64,000 bases of DNA from Halomonas getboli (GTDB lineage: Bacteria > Pseudomonadota > Gammaproteobacteria > Pseudomonadales > Halomonadaceae). The position numbers and the translations under genes were made by a program. The notes beneath the pieces are model-generated. The model saw nothing but the letters and a program-made list of their open reading frames with translations. It was not told the DNA's origin and searched no databases. The DNA lies in the NCBI RefSeq assembly GCF_023094245.1, contig NZ_JALMEW010000001.1, positions 124,001-188,000 of the forward strand. The letters run 5' to 3'. Position 1 is the stretch's first letter. The number at the start of each line of letters is the position of its first letter. This document shows positions 26,347-35,460 of the stretch, piece by piece.

Positions 26347-28401
26347 TCAGCTGTCGTAGTCGGCGAGGCGCAGCCCGTGGTCCAGGCGGGAGTAGTCGAG
26401 CAGGATCTCGGCGCTTTCCATGACCTGGGCGCGATCGATGGGCTGTGGCTGCTCGGTGTCCTCGTCCCGGGCGTCCGTCCAGTCATCCAGCGGGTCCAGC
26501 CCCAGGGCCTCGCGGCGCTGGTTCTCCAGCGCCAGCTGTTCGGCTTCCTGGGCCTCGGCTTCGCGCTGGCGCTGCTCGCGGTTGAGGCTGACGCTGGTCT
26601 GCTGTTCGCGCAGGCGATCGGCGAGCTGGGCCTCGCGCTCCAGATAGTGGAAGTTGGGGTGGGCGTCGGCGCGCTGGCGATGGCGCTGGCGCAGGGTGTC
26701 CAGATAGCGTTCCGGCTCGCCGTAGCGGCGGTACTGCACCTTGCGCACCTGGTCCCAGGGCAGGGCGTTGTCGAGGCTGCTCTCGCCGATCCGGTCGGGG
26801 TCGATCAGGCTCGGGAAGAGGATGTCGGGGGTGACGCCGCGATGCTGGGTGCTCTCGCCCGAGATGCGATAGAACTTGGCGCGGGTCAGCTTGAGCTGGC
26901 CGTGATTGAGGTCGCTGAGGGTCTGCACGGTGCCCTTGCCGAAGGTGTCGCTGCCGATCACCAGGCCGCGGCCGTAATCCTGGATGGCGCCGGCGAAGAT
27001 CTCCGAGGCCGAGGCCGAGAGGCGGTTGACCAGCACCGCCAGCGGGCCGTCGTAGAGCGTGCCGCTGTCGGTGTCGCCGTACAGGCTGATGCGGCCCTGG
27101 GCGTCGCGCACCTGGACGGTGGGGCCGCGGTCGATGAACAGCCCGATCAGCGAGTTGGCCTCCTGCAGGGCGCCGCCGCCGTTGTTGCGCAGGTCGAGCA
27201 CGATGCCCTCGACGTTCTCGTCCTTGAGGTGCTCGATTTCCTTGGCCACGTCGCGGGTGGTGCTGCGGTAGTCCGGCTCGCCGGCCTGCCAGGCATCGAA
27301 GTCGACGTAGAAGGCCGGCACCTCGATGACGCCGAGGCGGTGCACGCCGTCGTCGCGCTCGACGTCGACGACCTCGCTCTGAGCGGCCTGGTCCTCGAGC
27401 TTGACCGTGTCGCGGGTGATCTCGACGACCTTGGAGCGCGTGGTGTCGACGGCCTGGGCGGGCACCACGTCGAGGCGCACCACCGAGCCCTTGGCGCCGC
27501 GGATCATGTCGACCACGTCGTCGAGGCGCATGCCGACGACGTTGATCATCTCCTCGCCCTCCTGGCCGACGCCGATGATGCGGTCGGCGGGCTTGAGCAC
27601 GCCGGTCTTCTCGGCGGGGCCGCCGGGCACCAGGCTGGCGACCTTGACGTATTCGCCGTCGGCCTGCAGCAGGGCGCCGATGCCCTCGAGGGAGAGCTTC
27701 ATCTGGATGTCGAAGGACTCGCTCTGGCGCGGCGAGAGATATTCGCTGTGGGGATCGATGCTGCCGGTGACGGCGGCCATGACCAGGCCGAAGACGTCCT
27801 CGGCGTTGGTCTGATGCAGCCGGTTGAGCTGGTTCTCGTAGCGCTGGTGGAGCGTCTTCTCGATCTCCTCGGGCGACTGGTCGCTGAGCGACAGCGTCAG
27901 GGCCGCGTTCTCGAGGCGCTTCTTCCACAGTTCGTCCAGCGCCGCTTCCCGATGCGGCCAGGGCGCGTCCTCGCGGTCCAGCGCCATGCGCTGGCTGCCG
28001 TCGAAGTCGTAGTCGAGCCCGGCATCGAGGCGCGCGAGCAGCCATTCCAGGCGCGCCTCGGCGCGTTCCTGGTAGCGCTCGTAGAGGGCATAGGGACGGC
28101 TGAGGTCGCCGTCTAGGATGGCGTCGTCCAGCGTGGTCGAGAGGTCATCGAAGTCGTCGACGTCGCTGTCGAGCAGGTAGGCGCGCTGGCCGTCGAGCAG
28201 GTCCAGGTAGCGGGCATAGGCCTGGCGGGACCAGTCGTCGTCGAGGTTGATGTCCTCGTAGTGGCCGTAGCGCAATGACTCGGCGACTTCCACGGCTGCC
28301 TCGCGCTGGTCGTCGGTGGCGGTGATCGCCGCCTGGGCCGTGCCGGCGCCCAGCAGCAGGGCCAGGGCCGTGGTACGACCCAGGGTCACAAACAGGCTCA
28401 T
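26347..28401 (-). CDS. prc: Carboxy-terminal processing (tail-specific) protease
   Basis: Prc is a periplasmic serine protease that trims protein C-termini and regulates murein hydrolases. The 684-aa precursor has a signal peptide (MSLFVTLGRTTALALLLGAG, cut near AQA), a long helical N-domain with LDGQRAYLLDSDVDDF, a PDZ domain beginning near GIGALLQADG, and the S41 core. The Ser nucleophile lies in NRLSASASEIF and the catalytic Lys in DTFGKGTVQ. A charged Gln/Glu-rich region (about 620-650) precedes the C-terminus. The length matches E. coli Prc. It is divergent from the M18 aminopeptidase gene. Confidence 0.95.
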   Translation of the reverse strand: MSLFVTLGRTTALALLLGAGTAQAAITATDDQREAAVEVAESLRYGHYEDINLDDDWSRQAYARYLDLLDGQRAYLLDSDVDDFDDLSTTLDDAILDGDLSRPYALYERYQERAEARLEWLLARLDAGLDYDFDGSQRMALDREDAPWPHREAALDELWKKRLENAALTLSLSDQSPEEIEKTLHQRYENQLNRLHQTNAEDVFGLVMAAVTGSIDPHSEYLSPRQSESFDIQMKLSLEGIGALLQADGEYVKVASLVPGGPAEKTGVLKPADRIIGVGQEGEEMINVVGMRLDDVVDMIRGAKGSVVRLDVVPAQAVDTTRSKVVEITRDTVKLEDQAAQSEVVDVERDDGVHRLGVIEVPAFYVDFDAWQAGEPDYRSTTRDVAKEIEHLKDENVEGIVLDLRNNGGGALQEANSLIGLFIDRGPTVQVRDAQGRISLYGDTDSGTLYDGPLAVLVNRLSASASEIFAGAIQDYGRGLVIGSDTFGKGTVQTLSDLNHGQLKLTRAKFYRISGESTQHRGVTPDILFPSLIDPDRIGESSLDNALPWDQVRKVQYRRYGEPERYLDTLRQRHRQRADAHPNFHYLEREAQLADRLREQQTSVSLNREQRQREAEAQEAEQLALENQRREALGLDPLDDWTDARDEDTEQPQPIDRAQVMESAEILLDYSRLDHGLRLADYDS

Positions 28402-28538
28402 CGATGAAGCACTCCCGGATTCATGTACACTCTAGCGTCCAGACCGTGATTCGGCTCACGAGTTGCAAGGACAGAGCCGCCATTGTAGCAGCTCGGTCGA
28501 GTTCCCATGACCCCAAGTGCGACACCTAGAGGAGTCCC

Positions 28539-29837
28539 ATGTCCCAGGATGACCTGCTCGAGCGACTGCTCGACTTCCTGCGCCGCTCTCCCACCCCCTG
28601 GCATGCCACGGCCAACATGGCCGAGCGCCTAGAGGCCGCCGGTTTCCGTCGCCTCGACGAGACTCAGGCCTGGCAGCTGACGCCCGGCGAGCGCGTCTAC
28701 GTGACGCGCAACGATTCGTCGATCATTGCCCTGCAGCTGCCGCGCGAGCCGCTGGCGGCGCTGCGCATGATCGGTGCCCACACCGACAGCCCCGGGCTGC
28801 GCCTCAAGCCTCATGCGCCGCAGACCTCCGCCGGCTGGCTGCAGCTCGGCGTCGAGGTCTACGGCGGGGCACTGCTGGCGCCCTGGTACGATCGAGACCT
28901 GGGGCTCGCCGGGCGGGTCCACGTGCGCCACCCCGACGGTCGGCTGGAAGGCGTGCTGCTCAACGTCGACCGCGCCGTGGCGATCATTCCGAGCCTGGCG
29001 ATCCATCTCGATCGCGAGGCCAACAGCGGTCGGGCGATCAACGCCCAGACCCAGATGGCGCCGGTCTTCCTGCAGGGCGGCGAGTCGGCCGACCTGGATC
29101 GGCTGCTGCGGACCTGGCTGGCGGCCGAGCACGGTCTCGACGGCGTCGAGATCGTCGACTTCGAGCTCGGCTTCCACGACATGCAGCCGCCGGCCCGGGT
29201 CGGCGTGGAGGGCGAGCTGATCGCCTCGGCGCGGCTCGACAACCTGCTGTCCTGCTTTATCGGCCTCGAGGCGCTGCTGGAAAGCGACGGCAGCCAGGGG
29301 GCGGTGCTGGTGGCCAACGACCATGAAGAAGTGGGCAGTGCCAGCGCCTGCGGCGCCCAGGGGCCCTTCCTGGGCGACGTGCTGCGGCGGGTCAACGCCC
29401 AGCTGGGCGATGGCAGCGAGGAGGGCTATATCCGCCTGATCCAGGCCTCGCGGATGATCTCCTGCGACAACGCTCACGCCCTGCACCCTAACTTCCTCGA
29501 CAAGCACGATGCCGCCCACGGTCCGGCGCTCAACGCGGGGCCGGTGATCAAGGTCAACGCCAATCAGCGCTACGCCACCAACAGCGCTACCGCGGCGCTG
29601 TTCCGGACGCTGTGCCAGGAGGCCGAGGTGCCGGTGCAGACCTTCGTCACCCGTGCCGACATGGGCTGCGGAAGCACCATCGGCCCGATCACCGCCACCG
29701 AGCTCGGCGTGCCGACGCTGGACGTGGGCGTGCCCCAGTGGGCCATGCACTCGGTCCGCGAGACCGCGGGCGCCAGCGACGTGGCGCACCTGACCCGGGT
29801 GCTGACCGCCTTCGTCGATCGGCGCGAGTTGCCCTGA
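28539..29837 (+). CDS. apeB: M18-family aspartyl-type aminopeptidase
   Basis: This is a cytosolic dinuclear-zinc aminopeptidase. The 432-aa product carries the M18 metal-site motifs [14 protein letters not shown] (about 78-91), [19 protein letters not shown] (about 258-276), and a final His in [13 protein letters not shown]. It releases N-terminal residues, usually acidic or neutral. The ATG has AGAGGAG upstream. It is convergent with the second tRNA-Met. The symbol apeB is the bacterial name commonly used; pepC is an alternative name. Confidence 0.9.
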   Translation: MSQDDLLERLLDFLRRSPTPWHATANMAERLEAAGFRRLDETQAWQLTPGERVYVTRNDSSIIALQLPREPLAALRMIGAHTDSPGLRLKPHAPQTSAGWLQLGVEVYGGALLAPWYDRDLGLAGRVHVRHPDGRLEGVLLNVDRAVAIIPSLAIHLDREANSGRAINAQTQMAPVFLQGGESADLDRLLRTWLAAEHGLDGVEIVDFELGFHDMQPPARVGVEGELIASARLDNLLSCFIGLEALLESDGSQGAVLVANDHEEVGSASACGAQGPFLGDVLRRVNAQLGDGSEEGYIRLIQASRMISCDNAHALHPNFLDKHDAAHGPALNAGPVIKVNANQRYATNSATAALFRTLCQEAEVPVQTFVTRADMGCGSTIGPITATELGVPTLDVGVPQWAMHSVRETAGASDVAHLTRVLTAFVDRRELP

Positions 29838-29950
29838 GGCGGTGAGGTGTGAGGTGAAAAGGGTGAGGGGCAGGAGTTGAGCAAGCAAGGTGGTTTGCGA
29901 ATCAGCAATGAGGCGTCATCATTCTACCTCGCGCCTCACGCCTCACGCTC
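29838..29950. repeat. GTGAGG-rich repeat at convergent junction (2)
   Basis: After the apeB stop the sequence runs GGTGAGGTGTGAGG, then GGGTGAGGGGCAGGAGT. A unique middle of about 60 nt follows, then the complementary ACCTCGCGCCTCACGCCTCACG. It has the same unit types as at 17656-17736 and 42165-42250. A conventional terminator follows at 29960. Confidence 0.6.
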
Positions 29951-29959
29951 AAAAACGCA

Positions 29960-29991
29960 AAAATCCCGCCTGGCGAACCAGGCGGGATTTT
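29960..29991. terminator. Strong bidirectional intrinsic terminator
   Basis: AAAATCCCGCCTGG and CCAGGCGGGATTTT form a perfect 14-bp stem with a CGAA tetraloop. The A/T ends make it a Rho-independent terminator for both apeB (plus) and the tRNA-Met (minus), whose 3' end is 8 nt away. Confidence 0.9.
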
Positions 29992-29998
29992 CGATGTT

Positions 29999-30075
29999 TG
30001 GTGGCTACGCCCTGACTCGAACAGGGGACCCCATCATTATGAGTGATGTGCTCTAACCAACTGAGCTACGTAGCC
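29999..30075 (-). tRNA. tRNA-Met (CAT), elongator, second copy
   Basis: The reverse complement is identical over all 77 nt to the tRNA at 25575-25651, including encoded CCA. The two genes form a perfect inverted repeat around prc and apeB. It has its own promoter at 30091-30119. Confidence 0.95.
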
Positions 30076-30090
30076 GGACAACGGAGGCGT

Positions 30091-30119
30091 ATATTACGGA
30101 TAACGCCCCGTGTCGTCAA
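30091..30119 (-). promoter_or_regulatory. Sigma-70 promoter for minus-strand tRNA-Met
   Basis: On the minus strand TTGACG and TAATAT are spaced 17 bp apart, 16 nt before the tRNA start. This supports independent transcription rather than read-through from ychF. Confidence 0.6.
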
Positions 30120-30130
30120 ACTTTTTTGCA

Positions 30131-31222
30131 TCAGACGTTGAAGCGGAAGTGCACCACGTCGCCGTCCTTGAGCACGTAGTCCTTGCCTTCCAGACGCCAC
30201 TTGCCGGCATCCTTGGCGCCCTGTTCGCCGCCCAGTGACACGAAGTCGTCGTAGGCGATCACTTCGGCGCGGATGAAGCCCTTCTGGAAGTCGGTGTGGA
30301 TCACGCCGGCACCTTCCGGGGCGGTGGCGCCGATCTTGACGGTCCAGGCGCGGACTTCCTTCACCCCGGCGGTGAAGTAGGTCTGCAGGCCCAGCAGCTC
30401 GTAGCCGGCACGGATGACGCGGTCCAGGCCGGGCTCTTCCATGCCCATCTCGTCGAGGAACATGGCGCGTTCCTCGTCGTCGAGCTCGGCGATCTCGGCC
30501 TCGATCTGGTTGCACACCGGGACCACGACGGCGCCTTCCTCGGCGGCGATCTGCTTGACCGTCTCGAGGTAGGGGTTGTCGTCGAAGCCGTCCTCGTTGA
30601 CGTTGGCGATGTACATGGTCGGCTTGAGGGTCAAAAAGCCGAAGCTCTTGAGCTGCTGCTTCTCGTCGTCGTCGAGGCCGAAGCTGCGCAGCGGCTGGCC
30701 CTCGGCCAGATGCGGCTGGATGCGGTCGAGGATCGCCTTGGTGGCGATGGCGTCCTTGTCGCCGCCCTTGACCACGCGCACCAGGCGTTGGATGGCGCGC
30801 TCGACGGTGTCCAGGTCGGCCAGCGCCAGCTCGAGGTTGATGGTCTCGATGTCGGCGCGCGGATCGACCTCGTTGGCCACGTGGATGACGTTGTCGTTAT
30901 CGAAGCAGCGCACCACGTGGGCGATGGCCTGGGTCTCGCGGATGTTGGCCAGGAACTGGTTGCCGAGGCCCTCGCCCTTGGAGGCGCCCGCCACCAGGCC
31001 GGCGATGTCGACGAACTCCATGGTGGTGGGGATGGTCTTCTCGGGCTTCACGATTTCGGCCAGCCGGTCGAGCCGCGGGTCCGGCATCGGCACGATGCCG
31101 ACGTTGGGCTCGATGGTGCAGAAGGGGAAGTTCTCGGCGTCGATGCCCGACTTGGTCAGGGCATTGAAGAGGGTGGACTTGCCGACGTTGGGCAGGCCGA
31201 CGATACCGCAGTTGAAACCCAT
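30131..31222 (-). CDS. ychF: Redox-regulated ribosome-associated ATPase/GTPase YchF (Obg family)
   Basis: YchF is a universally conserved P-loop NTPase that binds ribosomes and prefers ATP. The 363-aa protein has G1 [14 protein letters not shown] (about 8-21), G3 [18 protein letters not shown], a coiled helical insert, and the C-terminal TGS domain with [19 protein letters not shown] and the final VVHFRFNV. It follows pth by 94 nt on the same strand, as in many gammaproteobacteria. Confidence 0.96.
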   Translation of the reverse strand: MGFNCGIVGLPNVGKSTLFNALTKSGIDAENFPFCTIEPNVGIVPMPDPRLDRLAEIVKPEKTIPTTMEFVDIAGLVAGASKGEGLGNQFLANIRETQAIAHVVRCFDNDNVIHVANEVDPRADIETINLELALADLDTVERAIQRLVRVVKGGDKDAIATKAILDRIQPHLAEGQPLRSFGLDDDEKQQLKSFGFLTLKPTMYIANVNEDGFDDNPYLETVKQIAAEEGAVVVPVCNQIEAEIAELDDEERAMFLDEMGMEEPGLDRVIRAGYELLGLQTYFTAGVKEVRAWTVKIGATAPEGAGVIHTDFQKGFIRAEVIAYDDFVSLGGEQGAKDAGKWRLEGKDYVLKDGDVVHFRFNV

Positions 31223-31316
31223 GGGATCTTCCTGGAAAGAGAGTTCGAGGCGTGTGATTGGCCGGTATTCTACGAGATAACGGCGCGGCTGTAAGCCGCC
31301 ACCCTTCGGGCAATGC

Positions 31317-31901
31317 CTAGGGCTTGAAGCTGTGCAGTCGCTGCATGGCCTTCGTCCAGTCGCCGCTCACGGCCTGGGGCAGGGTGGCCAGGCACTCGTC
31401 GATGGCGGCATCGATGGCGCTGCGCTCGGCCTTGCCGGGGCGGCCCAGCACGTAGTTGGTCACCTGGCGGGCGTCACCGGGGTGGCCGATGCCGATGCGC
31501 AGGCGGTGGAAGCCCTTGTCGTTGCCCAGCGCCTGGATGATGTCGCGCAGGCCGTTGTGACCGCCGTGGCCGCCGCCGGTCTTGTAGCGGGCGGTGCCGG
31601 GGTCCAGGTCGAGCTCGTCGTGGGCGACCAGCAGCTCGTCGGGGGCGAGCTTGAAGAACTTCGCCATCGCCGCCACGGCGCCGCCGCTGCGGTTCATGAA
31701 GGTGGTGGGTTCGAGCAGATGCAGCTCCTGCCCGTCGAGGTGGATGCGGGCGTAGCGGCCGAGAAACTTCTTCTCCGCGCGCAGCTCGCCGCCGGCCCGG
31801 CGCAGCAGGGCCTCGAGCAGCCAGGCGCCGGCATTGTGGCGGGTGGCCTCGTACTCGGCGCCGGGATTGGCCAGTCCGATGATGGCTTTGACCTGACTCA
31901 T
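31317..31901 (-). CDS. pth: Peptidyl-tRNA hydrolase
   Basis: Pth frees tRNA from peptidyl-tRNAs that drop off ribosomes. The 194-aa enzyme has [19 protein letters not shown], with the catalytic His in RHNAG, FMNRSG for substrate contacts, and [13 protein letters not shown]. The ATG at 31901 is chosen because GGAGG lies 8 nt before it; a TTG five codons earlier would overlap that ribosome-binding site. It is separated from rplY by a terminator. Confidence 0.95.
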   Translation of the reverse strand: MSQVKAIIGLANPGAEYEATRHNAGAWLLEALLRRAGGELRAEKKFLGRYARIHLDGQELHLLEPTTFMNRSGGAVAAMAKFFKLAPDELLVAHDELDLDPGTARYKTGGGHGGHNGLRDIIQALGNDKGFHRLRIGIGHPGDARQVTNYVLGRPGKAERSAIDAAIDECLATLPQAVSGDWTKAMQRLHSFKP

Positions 31902-31969
31902 CTTCACTGCCTCCAAACAGTCATCCGGAACGCTGTGGCGTGGCGTCAGCGCGGGCGCTGGCGGGCCAC

Positions 31970-31998
31970 AAAAAAAATCAAGCGCCGGAGCGCTTGAT
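31970..31998 (-). terminator. Rho-independent terminator after rplY
   Basis: Read on the minus strand, ATCAAGCGC pairs with GCGCTTGAT around TCCG and is followed by eight T. This is a textbook terminator that separates the prs-rplY transcript from pth-ychF. Confidence 0.9.
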
Positions 31999-32008
31999 CG
32001 GAAGGATG

Positions 32009-32034
32009 AGGGCCGCGCCGTGCGGCGCGGCCCT
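32009..32034. other. GC hairpin just after the rplY stop
   Basis: AGGGCCGCGCC and GGCGCGGCCCT pair perfectly over 11 bp with loop GTGC, 15 nt past the rplY stop and ahead of the terminator at 31970. It may protect the mRNA 3' end or add to termination. Confidence 0.5.
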
Positions 32035-32048
32035 GAACAGTGCCGGAC

Positions 32049-32708
32049 TTACTCGGCGCTGTCCTCGCCTTCGGCGGACTCGCCGTTGGCGGAATCGCCT
32101 TCTTCGCCTTCCTCGGGCTCACTGCTGACCTTGGCCGCGGTGATGCTCAGGATGGCCTGGTCGTGGTCTTCGCCGTGGCTGAGCTCGACGGAGGTCACGC
32201 CGGCCGGCAGGCTCAGGTCGGACAGGTGCAGGGTGCTGCCCAGAGCGACGTTGGCGACGTCGACTTCCAGGTAGTCCGGCAGGTCCTTCGGCAGGCAGCT
32301 GACTTCGACTTCGTTGGCCAGGACGTGCAGTTCGCCGCCCTCATCCTTGATGCTCGGCGCGGTCTCGGCGTTCAGCACGTGCAGCGGCACGCGCATGGTG
32401 ATCGCGTGAGTGGCGTCGACGCGCATGAAGTCGGCGTGGGTCACCAGCGGCTTGTACGGGTGACGCTGCAGATCGCGGACCACGACCTGCTGCGGCTTGC
32501 CATCCAGCTCGAGGTTGATGACGGAAGCGAAGAACGCCTCGTCCTCGAGCGCCTTGTAGAAGGCGGTCTTGTCGACGGCGATCGGCTGCGGGGCCTGCTC
32601 ACCACCGTAGATGATGGCCGGGACCTGCTCGTTCGCACGACGCAGGCGGCGGCTCGCACCTTTCCCCAGGTCGTTGCGGACGTTAGCTGTGAGAGTGTAT
32701 TCGGACAT
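32049..32708 (-). CDS. rplY: 50S ribosomal protein L25 (CTC form)
   Basis: L25 binds 5S rRNA. This 219-aa long form has the N-terminal 5S-binding domain ([20 protein letters not shown] to about 95) and the C-terminal TL5/CTC domain, ending in an acidic tail rich in Glu and Ser (about 195-219). The start at 32708 is set by homology; a frame extending 23 codons upstream crosses the leader hairpin at 32734-32775 and is not supported. It lies between prs and pth as is usual in Pseudomonas-type genomes. Confidence 0.95.
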   Translation of the reverse strand: MSEYTLTANVRNDLGKGASRRLRRANEQVPAIIYGGEQAPQPIAVDKTAFYKALEDEAFFASVINLELDGKPQQVVVRDLQRHPYKPLVTHADFMRVDATHAITMRVPLHVLNAETAPSIKDEGGELHVLANEVEVSCLPKDLPDYLEVDVANVALGSTLHLSDLSLPAGVTSVELSHGEDHDQAILSITAAKVSSEPEEGEEGDSANGESAEGEDSAE

Positions 32709-32733
32709 GATGTTGCCTCTTGGTAGAAAGTCA

Positions 32734-32775
32734 GGAAACCACCGTCGTCCGCGACCAGACAGAGCGGTGGTTTCC
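32734..32775 (-). promoter_or_regulatory. Leader hairpin of rplY, possible L25 autoregulatory site
   Basis: GGAAACCACCG (32765-32775 on the minus strand) pairs perfectly with CGGTGGTTTCC (32734-32744) around a 20-nt loop that can itself pair partly (GTC/GAC). The structure ends 25 nt before the rplY ATG and has no T-run, so it is not a plain terminator. L25 of enterobacteria is reported to repress its own mRNA through a 5S-like leader element. A similar role here is inferred. Confidence 0.45.
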
Positions 32776-32831
32776 AATCGCCCCGGCGAACCGGAGCACG
32801 CTATCCGCGCGATGCGCTGACGACGCTGCCG

Positions 32832-33773
32832 TCAGTGAAACATGGCGCTGACGGATTCCTCGTTGCTGACCCGACGGATCGCCTCGGCGATCAGGCCGGC
32901 CACGCTCAGCTGGCGGATCTTGCCGCTGCGGCGGGCGGTTTCGGTCAGCGGGATGGTGTCGGTGACGACCAGTTCGTCGAGTACCGAACCGGTGATGTTG
33001 TCGACGGCCGGGCCGGACAGGATCGGGTGGGTGGCGTAGGCCACCACGCGGCGGGCACCGTGCTCCTTGAGCGCCTCGCCGGCCTTGCACAGGGTGCCGG
33101 CGGTATCGATCATGTCGTCGACCACCACGCAGGTGCGGTCCTGGATGTCGCCGATGATGTGCATCACCTGGGCCTGGTTGGCCTGGGGGCGGCGCTTGTC
33201 GATGATCGCCAGGTCGGCGTTGAGCTGCTTGGCGATGGCCCGGGCGCGAACCACGCCGCCCACGTCGGGGGAGACCACCACCAGGTCGTCGTAGTTCTGA
33301 CGCTCGATGTCGTCGAGCAGGATCGGCGAGCCGTAGACGTTGTCCACCGGCACGTCGAAGAAGCCCTGGATCTGGTCGGCGTGGAGATCCATGGTCATGA
33401 CGCGGTCGACGCCGGCCTTGACCATGATGTCGGCCACCAGTTTGGCCGAGATCGGCACGCGGGCGGAGCGGACGCGACGGTCCTGACGGGCGTAGCCGAA
33501 GTAGGGCACCACGGCGGTGACGCGGCTGGCGGAGGCGCGACGCAGGGCGTCCACCATCAGCACCATTTCCATCAGGTTGTCGTTGGTCGGGGCGCAGGTG
33601 GGCTGCAGGACGAAGACGTCCTTGCCGCGCACGTTCTCGTTGATCTCGACCGCAACTTCGCCGTCACTGAACTGGCCGACCGTGGCATTGCCGAGCCGGG
33701 TATCCAGGCTCTCGGCAACCTTCTGGGCGAGTTCGGGATTGGCGTTCCCGGCGAAAACCATCAATTTAGACAC
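32832..33773 (-). CDS. prs: Ribose-phosphate pyrophosphokinase (PRPP synthetase)
   Basis: Prs makes phosphoribosyl pyrophosphate from ribose 5-phosphate and ATP. The 313-aa enzyme has the flexible-loop region [14 protein letters not shown], the divalent-metal and PRPP motif [13 protein letters not shown], and the conserved end [10 protein letters not shown]. The initiator is GTG at 33773, giving V(M)[14 protein letters not shown], with AAAGGTGG upstream. A longer frame runs through the tRNA-Gln side and is spurious. tRNA-Gln and ispE lie just upstream on the same strand, so a shared transcript is likely. Confidence 0.96.
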   Translation of the reverse strand: MSKLMVFAGNANPELAQKVAESLDTRLGNATVGQFSDGEVAVEINENVRGKDVFVLQPTCAPTNDNLMEMVLMVDALRRASASRVTAVVPYFGYARQDRRVRSARVPISAKLVADIMVKAGVDRVMTMDLHADQIQGFFDVPVDNVYGSPILLDDIERQNYDDLVVVSPDVGGVVRARAIAKQLNADLAIIDKRRPQANQAQVMHIIGDIQDRTCVVVDDMIDTAGTLCKAGEALKEHGARRVVAYATHPILSGPAVDNITGSVLDELVVTDTIPLTETARRSGKIRQLSVAGLIAEAIRRVSNEESVSAMFH

Positions 33774-33834
33774 GCGCAGCCACCTTTGCAGTGTTGGGTC
33801 ATCAGGGTTTGGATCGGATGTTCGGGAAGGGATA

Positions 33835-33909
33835 TGGCTGGGGTAGCAGGATTCGAACCTGCGCATGCCGATACCAAAAACCGGTGCCTTACCGCTTGGC
33901 TATACCCCA
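33835..33909 (-). tRNA. tRNA-Gln (TTG)
   Basis: The 75-nt cloverleaf has acceptor TGGGGTA/TACCCCA, D arm GCC/GGC, anticodon loop TTTTGGT (anticodon TTG), T arm GCAGG-TTCGAAT-CCTGC and encoded GCCA. It lies 51 nt after ispE and 61 nt before prs, the arrangement known from Pseudomonas, and is probably processed from the ispE-prs transcript. Confidence 0.95.
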
Positions 33910-33960
33910 GCAACCTTTGCCGTACCGGACCGATGCATGATGCGGCCATCTCAGTGGCGA

Positions 33961-34818
33961 TCATCGATCCAGTGCATCATGGAGAGGAGAGCGATTCAGC
34001 CCTCGGGCCTTGAAGGATGTCCAGCGGCCGGGCATGTCGTCCAGCAGCGCCGTGGCATCGGCTTCATGGTCCAGTCGGGCGAATACACAGGCGCCGGTGC
34101 CGGTCAGCATGGCCGGTGCCCTGTCGCTCAACCAGTCGAGCGCACTCGCGACCTCGGGATACAGCTCCCGGACCGTGAGCTCGCAGTCGTTGCGCCAGCT
34201 CGCCGTTCCCCCCTGAAGTGCGCGCGCCATAGTAATGGGGGGCGTGTCCCGTGTCAATTCCGGCGCCTGGAACACCGCCGGCGTGGAGACGCTCACGCCG
34301 GGATGGACGACCACGAACCAGGGCGCATCGAGCGTCACCGGCGTCAGGCGCTCGCCCACGCCCTCGGCCCAGGCGGCATGGCCGCGCACGAAAACCGGCA
34401 CGTCGGCGCCCAGCGCCAGGCCCAGCTCGGCCAGCGCCTCTATAGAGAGGGAGAGGTTCCACAGCCGGTTCAGCCCGAGCAGGGCGGTGGCGGCATCGCT
34501 GCTGCCGCCGCCGAGGCCGCCTCCCATCGGCAGGCGCTTGTCGAGGTGAAGGTCGGCGCCCTGTCGGCAGCCGGTGGCCTCGTGCAGCATCTTCGCGGCG
34601 CGCAGGATCAGGTTGTCCGCCGGGGCGACGCCGGCAAGCGCCGGCGTCAGGCGCAGCTCGCCGTCGTCCCGGGGCGAGAGAGTCAGGGTGTCGCCGTGGT
34701 CGAGGAACTGGAACAGCGTCTGCAGCTCGTGGTAGCCGTCCTCGCGCCGGCCGGTGATATGCAGCATCCGGTTGAGCTTGGCCGGTGCCGGCAGGATCAG
34801 GCGGCCGGTATCAGGCAT
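33961..34818 (-). CDS. ispE: 4-Diphosphocytidyl-2-C-methyl-D-erythritol kinase
   Basis: IspE phosphorylates CDP-methylerythritol in the MEP isoprenoid pathway. The 285-aa GHMP kinase has the substrate motif LPAPAKLNRMLHITGRREDG, the phosphate-binding loop PMGGGLGGGSSDAAT (about 99-113), and TGTGACVFA near the end. Its start overlaps the lolB stop by 8 nt, indicating coupling. Confidence 0.96.
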   Translation of the reverse strand: MPDTGRLILPAPAKLNRMLHITGRREDGYHELQTLFQFLDHGDTLTLSPRDDGELRLTPALAGVAPADNLILRAAKMLHEATGCRQGADLHLDKRLPMGGGLGGGSSDAATALLGLNRLWNLSLSIEALAELGLALGADVPVFVRGHAAWAEGVGERLTPVTLDAPWFVVVHPGVSVSTPAVFQAPELTRDTPPITMARALQGGTASWRNDCELTVRELYPEVASALDWLSDRAPAMLTGTGACVFARLDHEADATALLDDMPGRWTSFKARGLNRSPLHDALDR

Positions 34819-35431
34819 CGGTGGTCTCCGGCTGCCAGCGGGTCACCACCAGGGTGACGTTCAGGTCGCCGTACCGCATCTTCATGCGGCGCGGCAGCCA
34901 CAGGTCCTCGACGCGCATCCAGTCCTGATAGTCGATGATCCAGCCATCCTGTTCCAGGCGAGTCGGGAAACCGCGCGCGTCGCGGCTCATTCGGTGCGGG
35001 CTGTCGTCGGCGGGCAGGCCGCGGACCCAGTCGCCGAGCGCGGCCACCGGCAGCGACCAGCCGAGCCGCTGGTTCATCAGCGCCTCTGGGCTCTCGGCCT
35101 CGAAGCGGCCCTCGCCGGTGGTCAGCGACACGCGACCCTCGCGGCCTTCCAGCACGCTGCGGCCGCTGCCGAAGGGGCCGCTGAGCAGCATGCGGAAATG
35201 GTAGGGGGTCTGGTTCCAGTCGAGGTTGGCGCTGGTGCTGTCCTCGGGGGTGCGCAGGCCGGCCTTGCCGGTCAGCTCCCAGGTCTGCATGGCCTCCACG
35301 CGGGTCTTCTGGGCCTGCCAGTCGTCGGCGCTGCGTGTCGCCTCGGGTGCCGTGCCCTGGGTGGCGCAGCCGCCGAGCAGCATCAGGACGAGGGCCAGGC
35401 CGGACAGCAGGGGAATCGTCGGGCGTCGCAT
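34811..35431 (-). CDS. lolB: Outer-membrane lipoprotein LolB
   Basis: LolB receives lipoproteins from LolA and inserts them in the outer membrane. The 206-aa precursor has a lipobox MLLGGC with Cys22, no Asp at +2 (Ala follows), and the LolB features WELTGKAGLRT and LDWNQTPYHFRMLLSGPFGSG in the first half, described as segments. The start at 35431 gives a normal signal peptide; a longer frame does not. It lies between the TPR lipoprotein gene and ispE. Confidence 0.93.
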   Translation of the reverse strand: MRRPTIPLLSGLALVLMLLGGCATQGTAPEATRSADDWQAQKTRVEAMQTWELTGKAGLRTPEDSTSANLDWNQTPYHFRMLLSGPFGSGRSVLEGREGRVSLTTGEGRFEAESPEALMNQRLGWSLPVAALGDWVRGLPADDSPHRMSRDARGFPTRLEQDGWIIDYQDWMRVEDLWLPRRMKMRYGDLNVTLVVTRWQPETTDA

Positions 35432-35460
35432 GGTCGGGGTTCCTTCTCCGTCGCGGGGCA

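Noticed and set aside
26338..28116. A 592-codon open frame antisense to prc
   Set aside because: It is a mirror of the prc frame with leucine/valine/alanine bias and no motif; prc has complete signal peptide, PDZ and S41 motifs.
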